Assembly: GCA_019239425.1 (NCBI GenBank)
Contig: JAFAZX010000092.1
Coordinates: 1-39,820, forward strand
DNA: 39,820 nucleotides
Reading direction: 5' to 3'
Origin: Acidobacteriota bacterium
GTDB taxonomy: Bacteria > Acidobacteriota > Blastocatellia > Pyrinomonadales > Pyrinomonadaceae
Below are positions 30,689 through 38,336 of this stretch, one piece after another. Both the position numbers and the translations under genes were made by a program. Position 1 is the stretch's first letter. Every line of letters begins with the position of its first letter. The notes below the pieces were generated by a model that saw nothing but the letters and a program-made list of their open reading frames with translations, was not told the DNA's origin and did not search any database.

Positions 30689-31342
30689 TCAGCGTACCCG
30701 GCCGATGTGATGCACGATTCGCGCGAGGTTTTGTCCGTTCGCGAAAAGCCTGATGCCTGCCACGCCCGCCGCGCCTGCCTGCAAGACCTTCTCAACCTCA
30801 TCCTCCCCGACGCCGCCGAGCGCGACCAGAGGGAACGGGGAGAGGTCGAGCGCGGCTTTCGTCAAAGCTTCGAGCCCGACCGGCGGGCCGTACGCGCGCT
30901 TCGAGGGCGTGTCGAAGACGGGGCCGAAGACCGCGAAGTCGGCGCCCCCCGCGCGCGCCGCGCGCGCCTCGTCAATCGTGTGCGCCGAGACGCCTATCAA
31001 AAAATCTTCGCCGAAGGCGCGGCGCACTTCGGACGCTTCGAGCGAGTTTGTCGTCAGGTGAACGCCGTCGCAACGGGCGGCGCGCGCGACGTCGGCGCGG
31101 TCGTTGACGAGGACGCGCGTCCCGCTCCCTCGCGCGGCGTGTGCGGCGGCGGAGGCCAACTCGAAGAGGACTCGGCCGGTCAGACTCTTCTCGCGCAGTT
31201 GGACGAGCGTGACGCGCGCGGCGGCGGCGGCGCGGACGAGCGCGAGCAGGCGTCCGAACTCTTCGGACTCCGGACGGGTCGCGCTACTCGTTTCGCCCGC
31301 TGTGATGAGGTACGTGATCGGTCGCGCGAGCGCTCTGGACAT
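30689..31342 (-). CDS. thiE: Thiamine-phosphate synthase
   Basis: About 217 residues from ATG 31342 (MSRALARPITYLITAGE). It joins HMP-PP and thiazole phosphate to give thiamine phosphate. TIM-barrel motifs VQLREKSLTGR, VNDRADVARAARCDGVHL, IGVSAHTIDEA, GPVFDTPSKRAYGPPVG and ALGGVGEDEV are all present. The frame is open to 31411 but the extra N-terminus is Arg-rich. The chosen start overlaps the end of the upstream membrane-protein gene by 59 bp, an unusually long overlap. thiD follows after palindrome L. Confidence 0.92.
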   Translation of the reverse strand: MSRALARPITYLITAGETSSATRPESEEFGRLLALVRAAAAARVTLVQLREKSLTGRVLFELASAAAHAARGSGTRVLVNDRADVARAARCDGVHLTTNSLEASEVRRAFGEDFLIGVSAHTIDEARAARAGGADFAVFGPVFDTPSKRAYGPPVGLEALTKAALDLSPFPLVALGGVGEDEVEKVLQAGAAGVAGIRLFANGQNLARIVHHIGRVR

Positions 31343-31718
31343 CCTGTGCTGGCGGCGGCGTCGGGAGAGTGTCGGCGGTCGGGAGCGGCTGGGCCGCCAC
31401 GCGGGTCTCAACCTGCGGCTTGTAAGGTTGCGCGTCGGCGCCCTGAAGCTTCCGCACGGTCTCGTTGAAGTGGAACATCTCCCAGAAGGCCATCGCGAGG
31501 TTGAGCAGGCCGACGCCGGTGACCGCGCCGCGCACCCACCCCGAGGCGACCGCGTGCTGGAGCCCGATGAAGCCCGTCTTCTGCGCGACCATGACCAGGA
31601 AGAAGTTGTCGCCCCAGTCGCCCATCCCCCACGGCTGCCACCACGGCAGCAGCGTCAGGAAGAGGCCCGCCTCCAGACAGAGGAGGATGTAGAAGATGAC
31701 CGTGAGCCTCGAAGCCAT
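31284..31718 (-). CDS. Small membrane protein of unknown function
   Basis: About 144 residues from ATG 31718 (MASRLTVIFYILLCLEAGLF). One hydrophobic helix covers about 5-22; a second covers about 60-75 (VTGVGLLNLAMAFWEMF); between them is WWQPWGMGDWGDNFFLVMVA. The C-terminal 60 residues are Pro/Gln-rich and soluble. No Shine-Dalgarno precedes either candidate start: ATG 31718 lies 12 bp from an arm of palindrome M, and the alternative 31793 lies inside the other arm. The end overlaps thiE. I do not recognise a family. Confidence 0.6.
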   Translation of the reverse strand: MASRLTVIFYILLCLEAGLFLTLLPWWQPWGMGDWGDNFFLVMVAQKTGFIGLQHAVASGWVRGAVTGVGLLNLAMAFWEMFHFNETVRKLQGADAQPYKPQVETRVAAQPLPTADTLPTPPPAQDVQSARATDHVPHHSGRNE

Positions 31719-31730
31719 AAGTGGTGAATG

Positions 31731-31818
31731 GTAAATCGTAAATCGTGAATAGTAAATGGCGCACGGCCAAGACACGCGCCGGCCCTCCGCCATTTACTAT
31801 TCACGATTTACGATTTAC
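31731..31818. repeat. Heptad-armed palindrome M (GTAAATC/GTGAATA units), 31-bp perfect arms
   Basis: Arms 31731-31761 and 31788-31818 are perfectly complementary (31 bp) around a 26-nt loop; units GTAAATC, GTAAATC, GTGAATA, GTAAATG. The last residues SKS and stop TAA of the leftward TPR gene are encoded in the right arm, and the small membrane protein begins 12 bp beyond the left arm. Confidence 0.94.
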
Positions 31819-34171
31819 TAGCCTTCTGCAGTTCCCGCAGACGGTCGGCGACGCCGCGGTAGGAGACGTCGATGGCGTAGACTTCGGAGAGGACTTCGAT
31901 GGCGCGGCCGTGGTCGCCCATCCGCTCGTAGGCCGTGCCGAGGTCGTAGCGCATGGCCTGGTACTCGTCCTCGCTGTGGCCGGGGGCCTGCAAGCCCTTC
32001 TTGAACCAGAGCGCGGCGGGGCGCGGCATGCCCTTCTCCATGAAGCAGTGGCCGAGCATGTTGCAGCACTGGAGGAAGCGCGGCGTGCCGTCGCCCGGCG
32101 CGGCCTGCGCCGCCGCCGTCTGGAACTCCTCGACCGCCTGATCCAGGAGTCCCATCTCGCGGTAGGCCAGGCCCATCTGGTAGTGCGTGTCGAAGTCGCC
32201 GCCCGTCTCCTCCTCGCCGTCGTCGTCCTCGACCGCCTCGCGGAACTCGTCGAAGATGGCCGCGAGGCCGGGGTCTATCCCCGCGCCCGCGGGCTTCGGC
32301 TGCGAGTTACCCGACGCCGTCTGGCTCGGGGCTTGCGGCGCGGGCGCCTCGAAGGCCGCCGGCGTCTCCGGCTCGTTGAAGGCCGCGGGCGTCTCGAAGG
32401 CGGCGGGGTCGAAGGCGTGCGCGTCCGTGGCGGCGGGCGCGGGGGCCGGCTCGAAGGCCGCGCCCATGTCGAAGCCGGCGGCCGGGTCTTCGGTCTGAGT
32501 CGCGGCCTCATTCTCGGCCGCGGCGAGGCGCGCGCGCAGCTCGTCGATCTCCGCGTGCCGGCCGTACTGGCGTTCGAGCATGTCGAGCGTGTCGCGCGCG
32601 ATGTCGGCGTAGCCCTGCTCGATGTAGAACTCGACGCTCTCAAGCTCCTGCTTGAGCATGCGCTCGACGCTCGGCCCCGAAGTCGGGGCGGGCGCGGGTG
32701 TCTCCGCGGCCGGGGCCGTGAAGTCGAACTCCTGGAAGCCGGTCTGCGGGGTGGGCGGCGCGGGCGACTCGTAGCTTGCGCCGTCGGTCAGGTCGTTGAG
32801 GTCTGCGAAGGAGGCGCTGGCGTCGGCGGCGGGCGGCGCGGGCGGCGGCTCGGAGACGGAGTTCCATTCGAACTCGGCGGGCGGCGCCGCGCTCGGCGGG
32901 GGCGCCGAAGCCGAGCCGGCCGCGGAGTCGTCGCTCAACATGAACCGCTCGAAGCTCGGCGGCTCCTCCCTGGCCTGCTCCGCCGGCCCCGCTTCGTCGA
33001 AGAGCGGGCCGCCCAGCTCTTCGAGGCGCGCGAGGTTGCCCTGGTCGTCCGGCGCGAGCCGCGCGAGGCGCGTGAGCGCGCGCCGCTCGTCCTCGATGGC
33101 GCCCGTCGCCTCGGCCGCCTCGGCCAGCCGTTCGAGCGACGAGCGCAGCTTCACCTCGTCGTGCATCGAGGAGTAGCAGCGCACGAGCAGGCGGTGCGCG
33201 TCCATCTGCTCGGGGTTGCGCGCGAGGACTTCCTGAAGCAGCTCCGCCAGCGCCGCCTCCTGCCGCGCGGCCAGCGCGGGCTCGGCCACGTAGTCAAGCA
33301 GGCGCGCCGCGTCGTCCGGGCCGCCGTGCCGCAGGTAGAGCCGCGCCACGTCGAAGAGGAGCATGAAGCTCGAAGGGTCGCGGCTGACAAGCTCGTGCGT
33401 CGCGGCCTCCGCGCGCTGCGCGTCCTCTGCGTCCACGTAGGCGCGCGCGAGCATGGCGCGGACTTCGAGGTCGCCGGGCCTCTCCTTCACCGCGCGCTCT
33501 AAGACTTCGGCCGCGTCGTCGGCCGTCCCCAGGGCCGCGTGCGCCGAGAGCATCCCGTGCAGCGCGGCGTGCGAGGCGGGCCGGAGGCCGAGGGCCTTGT
33601 TGAAGGCTTCGAGCGCCGGCTCGAACTCGCGGCGGGCGGCGAGGCGCGCGCCGGCTTCGGTGTAAGCCTCGGCGGCGAGGTCGGGCAGGTTCTCGCTGGC
33701 GAAGCTCTCGGCGAGGCGGAGGCGGACTTCGGTGTTCGAGGGGTCGAGGTCGGCGATGCGGCGCAGCACGTCGAGCGCCTCGCGCGATTGGCCCGCGCGC
33801 CCGAGCGCCTCGGCCGCGATGAGGTAGTGCTGGCGCGCGTCCACCATCAGGCCCTGCTGCTCGTAGAGCGCGGCGAGGGCGAGCGCCGTGTGCTGGTCTT
33901 CCCCGGCGAAGCGCGTCAGCTTCTTGTACATCGCGACGGCTTTGAGCGTGAAGCCCTGTTCGCGATAATGCTCGGCGACGCGGCGGTAGCACGTGGCGGC
34001 CTCGGCGCGCTTGTCGACGCGGGCGTAGAGGTCGCCGAGCGTGTTGCGCGCGTTGAAGTCTTCCGCGTCGTGCTCGACGATGCGGGCGTACTCCTGTATG
34101 GCCGAGGGAATCTTGCCCGAGGCAAGGTACTTCTCAGCCGCACGGATGGCTTTGGCCTTGTCGAAACCCAT
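31808..34171 (-). CDS. Large TPR-repeat protein
   Basis: 787 residues, no signal peptide. The N-terminal half (about 1-380) is TPR array (for example GKIPSAIQEYARIVEHDAEDFNARNTLGDLYARV). A Pro/Ala/Glu-rich disordered middle (about 390-680) follows with an embedded helical piece (VEFYIEQGYADIARDTLDMLERQYG), and C-terminal TPRs (about 700-780). Probably a cytoplasmic scaffold. The ATG at 34171 has no Shine-Dalgarno but TACAAT lies exactly 7 nt upstream, fitting leaderless expression. The C-terminal SKS and stop come from palindrome M. Divergent from the O-antigen-ligase-like gene. Confidence 0.88.
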   Translation of the reverse strand: MGFDKAKAIRAAEKYLASGKIPSAIQEYARIVEHDAEDFNARNTLGDLYARVDKRAEAATCYRRVAEHYREQGFTLKAVAMYKKLTRFAGEDQHTALALAALYEQQGLMVDARQHYLIAAEALGRAGQSREALDVLRRIADLDPSNTEVRLRLAESFASENLPDLAAEAYTEAGARLAARREFEPALEAFNKALGLRPASHAALHGMLSAHAALGTADDAAEVLERAVKERPGDLEVRAMLARAYVDAEDAQRAEAATHELVSRDPSSFMLLFDVARLYLRHGGPDDAARLLDYVAEPALAARQEAALAELLQEVLARNPEQMDAHRLLVRCYSSMHDEVKLRSSLERLAEAAEATGAIEDERRALTRLARLAPDDQGNLARLEELGGPLFDEAGPAEQAREEPPSFERFMLSDDSAAGSASAPPPSAAPPAEFEWNSVSEPPPAPPAADASASFADLNDLTDGASYESPAPPTPQTGFQEFDFTAPAAETPAPAPTSGPSVERMLKQELESVEFYIEQGYADIARDTLDMLERQYGRHAEIDELRARLAAAENEAATQTEDPAAGFDMGAAFEPAPAPAATDAHAFDPAAFETPAAFNEPETPAAFEAPAPQAPSQTASGNSQPKPAGAGIDPGLAAIFDEFREAVEDDDGEEETGGDFDTHYQMGLAYREMGLLDQAVEEFQTAAAQAAPGDGTPRFLQCCNMLGHCFMEKGMPRPAALWFKKGLQAPGHSEDEYQAMRYDLGTAYERMGDHGRAIEVLSEVYAIDVSYRGVADRLRELQKASKS

Positions 34172-34178
34172 CAGGGAT

Positions 34179-34184
34179 ATTGTA
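34179..34184 (-). promoter_or_regulatory. -10 element of a likely leaderless transcript (TPR gene)
   Basis: TACAAT on the minus strand ends 7 nt before the ATG at 34171, so transcription would start at or next to the start codon. No -35 near consensus and no Shine-Dalgarno are visible. The same TACAAT-N7-ATG arrangement occurs at the permease gene (37845). Confidence 0.45.
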
Positions 34185-34369
34185 AACGGTCAGCGGAAGT
34201 GAACCGAAGCGGCGCTAGGGCAGAGACAAGCAGCGGCAGAGTGCTTTCCGGGCCCGGCGGTTAACTTACTTGTCCACGGCTCTCATACGCCCCTGCCTCC
34301 GAGGACGGGCAGTTTTGTACGTTAGCACCCGGCTTGAGCGGGTGTCAACAACTCCTTCCCGAAGGGTTT

Positions 34370-35905
34370 ATGCCCAAAAATATGGACGAAAACGCGGGGA
34401 CGGCGGTCGCGGCCGGGGCCGAGTCCGGCGGGCCGCGGGCTACTCCGGGCCGGGTCGCGCGCGCGTCGGAAAAGCTGGGGCTGGCCGGCTTCGCGCTCTA
34501 CGCGCTGGCCGCGCCGCACTCCATCGCGGTCTCCTGGGTAGGGCTCTCGTTCGCCGTCCTCGGCTGGCTCGGCCGCACCTTCGCGACGCGGAGTCCGGGC
34601 TTGCGGCGGACGCCGCTCGACCTGCCGCTCTGGCTCTTCTTCGGTTGGACGGCGCTGTCGTGCTTCCTTTCGGAAGAGCCGCGCGTGAGCGTGCCGAAGC
34701 TGGTTAACGTCAGCACGCTCCTCCTGTTCTACCTCACGCAGGCGCTCGTCACGCGGAGGGCGGCGGTGCTGCTCGCGGCGCTGCTGATTCTTTCGGGCAC
34801 GGCGGGCGCGCTGTGGGGCGCGGGCGAGCTGGCCCTCGGGCGCGGCGTCGTCGTGCGGCGTCTGAGCGTTGACAGTGTGCTCAGGCGCTCGACGCCTCTG
34901 CGCGAGGGCGATGCCGTGTGGCGCGTGAACGAGCGCCGCGTCGCGTCGGTCGAAGAGATAGACGAGGCCATCCGCCGGACGCCCCCGGGCGAGAGGCTCA
35001 AGTTGAGTGTCATCTCGCGGGGCGAGCACGTCGAGTGGCCGGGCGCGGTCGTCAACGAAGAGCTGCGCGCCGCGGCCTCGCCGTCCGGCATCGTCGAGGG
35101 CGGCGGGCGCACGCACAGCTTCCGCGCCTCCGGCTTCACCAGACACTACGAGACCTTCGCGGAGGTCTTGCAGGTCGTCGCGCAGCTCGCCCTCGGCTTC
35201 GCGCTCGCGGGCTGGCTGCGGCGCGAACGCGGAGGGGAGAGCCTTGAGCGGCGGTGGGTCTGGCTCGCGGGCCTGGCCTTCGTGCTGCTCGCGGCGGGGA
35301 TCGCGCTGACGGCGATGCGGACGACGCTCGTCGCCTTCGCGTTCGGCGCGTGCGTGCTGGCGTGGCGCGCGGCGGCGCGGGGCCGACAGCGCGCGCTGGT
35401 GGCGGCGGTCGTCGGCGCGGCGCTCCTGCTCGGCGCGGCGGCCGTGTGGCGGACGCGCGCGAGCGGCGCGCTGCAGTTGAACGACCCGAGCGCGTCCCTG
35501 CGGTTCCGCGTCGCGCGCGTGGCCGCCGAACGCGTCACCGCGCACCCGCTCTTCGGCCACGGCATGGACGCCGTGCACAACCACTGGGCCGAGTGGGGTT
35601 TTCCGGGCAGCGACATGCTGCACGCGCACTCCACCCCCATCCAGCTCGCCTTCGACCGCGGCGTCCCGGCGCTCCTCTTCTGGCTCTGGCTGATGTTCGT
35701 CTTCTGGCGGCTGTCTGCGCGCGCCGAGCGACTCCGGCGCGCAACGCCCGACGCCGCCGCACACGGACTCGCCCTCGGCGTCACGGGCGCGCTCGCGGGC
35801 TTCCTCGCCAGCTCGCTCGTCAACTACAACTTCGGCGACGCGGAGGTCGCCCTGCTCGTCTGGTGGATGATGGGGGTCGTCGGAAGGATGAAGGCGGAAG
35901 GATGA
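34370..35905 (+). CDS. O-antigen ligase/polymerase-like membrane protein with PDZ-like insert
   Basis: About 511 residues from ATG 34370. Some ten hydrophobic helices and a C-terminal Wzy_C-type motif (RVTAHPLFGHGMDAVHN with HAHSTPIQLAFDRG) mark the O-antigen ligase/polymerase superfamily, acting on lipid-linked glycans on the periplasmic side. Between helices, residues about 160-226 read like a PDZ domain (LREGDAVWRVNERRVASVEEIDEAIRR, then LKLSVISRGE), unusual for this family. Start uncertain (ATG 34382 also possible). The terminal RMKAEG and stop are translated from the GGATGAA/GGCGGAA units of palindrome N. Convergent with a methyltransferase-like gene. Confidence 0.82.
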   Translation: MPKNMDENAGTAVAAGAESGGPRATPGRVARASEKLGLAGFALYALAAPHSIAVSWVGLSFAVLGWLGRTFATRSPGLRRTPLDLPLWLFFGWTALSCFLSEEPRVSVPKLVNVSTLLLFYLTQALVTRRAAVLLAALLILSGTAGALWGAGELALGRGVVVRRLSVDSVLRRSTPLREGDAVWRVNERRVASVEEIDEAIRRTPPGERLKLSVISRGEHVEWPGAVVNEELRAAASPSGIVEGGGRTHSFRASGFTRHYETFAEVLQVVAQLALGFALAGWLRRERGGESLERRWVWLAGLAFVLLAAGIALTAMRTTLVAFAFGACVLAWRAAARGRQRALVAAVVGAALLLGAAAVWRTRASGALQLNDPSASLRFRVARVAAERVTAHPLFGHGMDAVHNHWAEWGFPGSDMLHAHSTPIQLAFDRGVPALLFWLWLMFVFWRLSARAERLRRATPDAAAHGLALGVTGALAGFLASSLVNYNFGDAEVALLVWWMMGVVGRMKAEG

Positions 35906-35966
35906 AGGATGAAAGTGATGCGGTTAGCAATCTCTTCATCCTTCATCCTTCCGCCTTCATCCTTCC
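35882..35966. repeat. Heptad-armed palindrome N, same arm as H and O
   Basis: Arms 35882-35913 and 35935-35966 are perfectly complementary (32 bp) around a 21-nt loop; unit order GGATGAA, GGCGGAA, GGATGAA, GGATGAA as at 20633 and 36941. The left arm is translated as the C-terminus of the ligase-like protein; the methyltransferase-like gene stops 1 bp beyond the right arm. Confidence 0.95.
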
Positions 35967-36836
35967 TCAACTGTGAACTGCTTCGGCGGGCTCGGGCGTT
36001 TCGGCGAGGCCGACTTCGTACTTGCCTTCGTGGCGGGCGAAGAAGTTTTTGATGAAGGCGACGGAGTCGGCGGGCGTTAGGGCGTGGAGCGCCTCCATGT
36101 CATGGTTGCGCGGGAAGCGCTCGCGGCGGTCGGAGCGTTCGAGGTAGCCGCGGCGGTAGGCCGTCTCCGCGTCGAGCACGGGCAAGTCCCCCACGAGCTC
36201 GCGCGGCGCGATGAAGGCGTTGTTGTATTCGAGCGCGAGCAGCGCGTAGTCGTGGCGCGCGCACAGCTCTTCGAGGCTCGCGATGCTGTAGCCGAAGAAG
36301 TGGTGCTGCAAGCGGAACTCGGGGTCGAACCGGACGCGGAAGAGGACGGGCGGCGGTATCTTCTCGTTAAGCTCCGTGACGACGACGCGCGGCCGGTACT
36401 TCTTCAAGACGGCGTCGAGCACCCAGTAGTCGTAGCTGTCTATGTCGAGACTCAGCACGCCGAAGTCACGGGGGACGCCTTCGGCGCGCAGCAGCGAGAC
36501 GACGTTGTCGGGGTTGACGAGCGCGTGGCGCGCCCCGACCCCTTCCAGACTTTTATAGGCGCGCGCGAGCCGGCGGGCGCGCTTCTCGTCGCCCTCGAAG
36601 CCGACGCCGCGCCAGCCCTGCAGGAAGAGCGCGTAGGTGTTCGAGCCGCGGATGCCGTCGCCCGCGCCCACGTCCACGGCGACGCGCGCCGCCTCCTCGC
36701 GGACGAGCCGCGCGACGAACCCGGCCAGCATCCGCTCCTCGTCGAAGTTCGAGAACCCGCTCCGCCGCAAGCGCTGCCGCGCGCGCTCCAGGTGGAGCCC
36801 GAGCCGGTTGAGGTATCGCTGCGCTTTCTTCGACAT
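35967..36836 (-). CDS. SAM-methyltransferase-like protein (FkbM-like)
   Basis: 289 residues. VAVDVGAGDGIRGSNTYAL (about 53-71) is a class I methyltransferase motif I; GFEGDEKRARRLA matches motif II with its acidic ribose contact; LSLDIDSYDYWVLDAV is a post-motif strand seen in FkbM-type proteins. It lies beside the ligase-like gene and a polysaccharide-export permease, so sugar or glycan methylation is plausible but not proven. No strong ribosome-binding site precedes the ATG. Stop TGA is immediately outside palindrome N. Confidence 0.72.
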   Translation of the reverse strand: MSKKAQRYLNRLGLHLERARQRLRRSGFSNFDEERMLAGFVARLVREEAARVAVDVGAGDGIRGSNTYALFLQGWRGVGFEGDEKRARRLARAYKSLEGVGARHALVNPDNVVSLLRAEGVPRDFGVLSLDIDSYDYWVLDAVLKKYRPRVVVTELNEKIPPPVLFRVRFDPEFRLQHHFFGYSIASLEELCARHDYALLALEYNNAFIAPRELVGDLPVLDAETAYRRGYLERSDRRERFPRNHDMEALHALTPADSVAFIKNFFARHEGKYEVGLAETPEPAEAVHS

Positions 36837-36940
36837 CTCTGTAGGTTCGGCGGCGCGTGCCGGGCGAGCCGGCCGGGGTCAGGTTCGAGGCGTGCGCGTC
36901 GGACGCCTTTTTATGCCAAAGCGGCGGGGGCAAGTCAAAT

Positions 36941-37019
36941 AAAGGATGAAGGCGGAAGGATGAAGGATGAAGTTGATAAGGTCTGAACTTCATCCTTCAT
37001 CCTTCCGCCTTCATCCTTT
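36941..37019. repeat. Heptad-armed palindrome O, 34-bp perfect arms
   Basis: Arms 36941-36974 and 36986-37019 are perfectly complementary (34 bp) with an 11-nt loop; the inner 30 bp equal the arms of H and N. It lies between two co-directional leftward genes, starting 1 bp after the permease stop. The loop shares only GGTCTG with the loop of H. Confidence 0.95.
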
Positions 37020-37020
37020 C

Positions 37021-37845
37021 TCATATCACGTCCGCGAAGTTCTTGCGGGTGCGCGCGAACCACCAGTAGCCGAGGAGGAAGACGGCCAGCCCGAGGGCGG
37101 TCGTGTAGGCGAGGCCCGCCCAGTCGGGCGGCAGGCCTTCGAGCAGGGCCTGGCGGTAAGAGCGCACGAGCGGCGTGAAGGGGTTGAGTTCGAGCGCGCC
37201 GCGGAAGCGCGCGGGGACGACGTGCTCCGGGTAGAGGATGGGCGTCAGGTACATCCAGACCATCAGGAGGAGGCCGAGCACCTGCGACGTGTCGCGCACG
37301 AAGACGCCGAGCGAGGCGACGAGCCACGCGCCGCCGAGCGTGAACAGTAGCTGCGGGACGAGCAGCACGAAGAGCCACAAGGCCGTCGCGTGCAGCTCGT
37401 GGCGGACGACGACGGTGGCGACGAGGAGCGCCACGGTGCCGAACCCTTGCGTGACGAGCGCCGCGAGCGCCTGCGCCACGGGGAGCGTCTCGAGCGGGAA
37501 GACGACGCGCTTGACGAGGTTGGCGTGCGCGACGACGATCCCGGCCGACTGGAGTAGAGTCTCCGAGAAGGCCGTCCACGGCAGCAGCCCGCAGAAGAGG
37601 TAGAGCGCGTACTCCCAAGTGCTGCCGTTCTCGGTGAACCGCGCGCCGAAGACGCCCGCGAAGATGAAGGTGAAGACGGCGATCATCACGGCCGGCGTGA
37701 GCAAAGCCCACAGGAGCCCGAGGGCCGACCCGCGGTAGCGCGCCAGGGTCATCCGGCGCGCCAGGGGCCAGATGAGGTCGAACCGTCGCGGCAGCTCCCA
37801 CAGCGGCCTCCACACCGCACGCCGCGCCGTCTGTGCCGAGATCAT
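37021..37845 (-). CDS. ABC-2 type polysaccharide export permease (Wzm/TagG-like)
   Basis: About 274 residues with six membrane helices. The amphipathic N-terminus is followed by RYRGSALGLLWALLTPAVMIAVFTFIF, and the C-terminal part has MYLTPILYPEHVVP and LNPFTPLVRSYRQALLEG, a signature block of O-antigen, capsule or teichoic-acid export permeases. The partner ATPase (Wzt) is not in the window. I prefer ATG 37845 because TACAAT (37858-37853) ends 7 nt upstream; the ATG at 37854 overlaps that hexamer. Palindrome O starts directly after the stop. Confidence 0.88.
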   Translation of the reverse strand: MISAQTARRAVWRPLWELPRRFDLIWPLARRMTLARYRGSALGLLWALLTPAVMIAVFTFIFAGVFGARFTENGSTWEYALYLFCGLLPWTAFSETLLQSAGIVVAHANLVKRVVFPLETLPVAQALAALVTQGFGTVALLVATVVVRHELHATALWLFVLLVPQLLFTLGGAWLVASLGVFVRDTSQVLGLLLMVWMYLTPILYPEHVVPARFRGALELNPFTPLVRSYRQALLEGLPPDWAGLAYTTALGLAVFLLGYWWFARTRKNFADVI

Positions 37846-37852
37846 GGGGCGC

Positions 37853-37858
37853 ATTGTA
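37853..37858 (-). promoter_or_regulatory. -10 element of a likely leaderless transcript (permease gene)
   Basis: TACAAT on the minus strand, followed by 7 nt and ATG at 37845. It overlaps an alternative upstream ATG. No Shine-Dalgarno or consensus -35 is evident. Confidence 0.4.
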
Positions 37859-37886
37859 ACAGGAAGAACCTCGAGGGGGAGTAGAC

Positions 37887-38336
37887 ATGGAACCGACCTT
37901 CAGAACCGCCGGTGCTTCAGACGCCGACGCGCTCGTCGAGATGATGCGCGACTTCAACGCGCACGAGCGCATCGCCTTCGACGAACGGGAGGTGCGCGCC
38001 GTGCTCGCGCGGCTCTTCGCGGACGACGCGCTCGGACTCGCCTGCCTCATCCTGCTGGGCGGAGAGGTCGCGGGCTACGTCGTCATCGCCTTCGGCTTCA
38101 GCATCGAGTTCCGCGGGCGCGACGCCTTCATCGACGAGCTGTTCCTGAAAGACGAATACCGCGGCCTCGGCCTGGGCGCGGCGGCCATCCGTCTAGCCGA
38201 AGGCGTCTGCCGCCGGCGAGGCGTCCGCGCCCTCCACCTCGAAGTCGAACGCGAGAACACGCGCGCACAGTCCCTCTACCGCCGCGCGGGCTTCTTAGAC
38301 CACGACCGCTACCTGCTGACCAAGTGGCTCTCTTAG
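37887..38336 (+). CDS. GNAT-family N-acetyltransferase
   Basis: 149 residues, a complete GNAT domain: FRTAGASDADALVEMM at the N-terminus, ELFLKDEYRGLGLGAAAIR as the acetyl-CoA motif, and ENTRAQSLYRRAGF near the C-terminus. Substrate unknown. GGGGGAG precedes the ATG. It is divergent from the permease with only about 40 bp between. The TAG stop (38334-38336) forms the outermost three bases of palindrome P. Confidence 0.9.
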   Translation: MEPTFRTAGASDADALVEMMRDFNAHERIAFDEREVRAVLARLFADDALGLACLILLGGEVAGYVVIAFGFSIEFRGRDAFIDELFLKDEYRGLGLGAAAIRLAEGVCRRRGVRALHLEVERENTRAQSLYRRAGFLDHDRYLLTKWLS

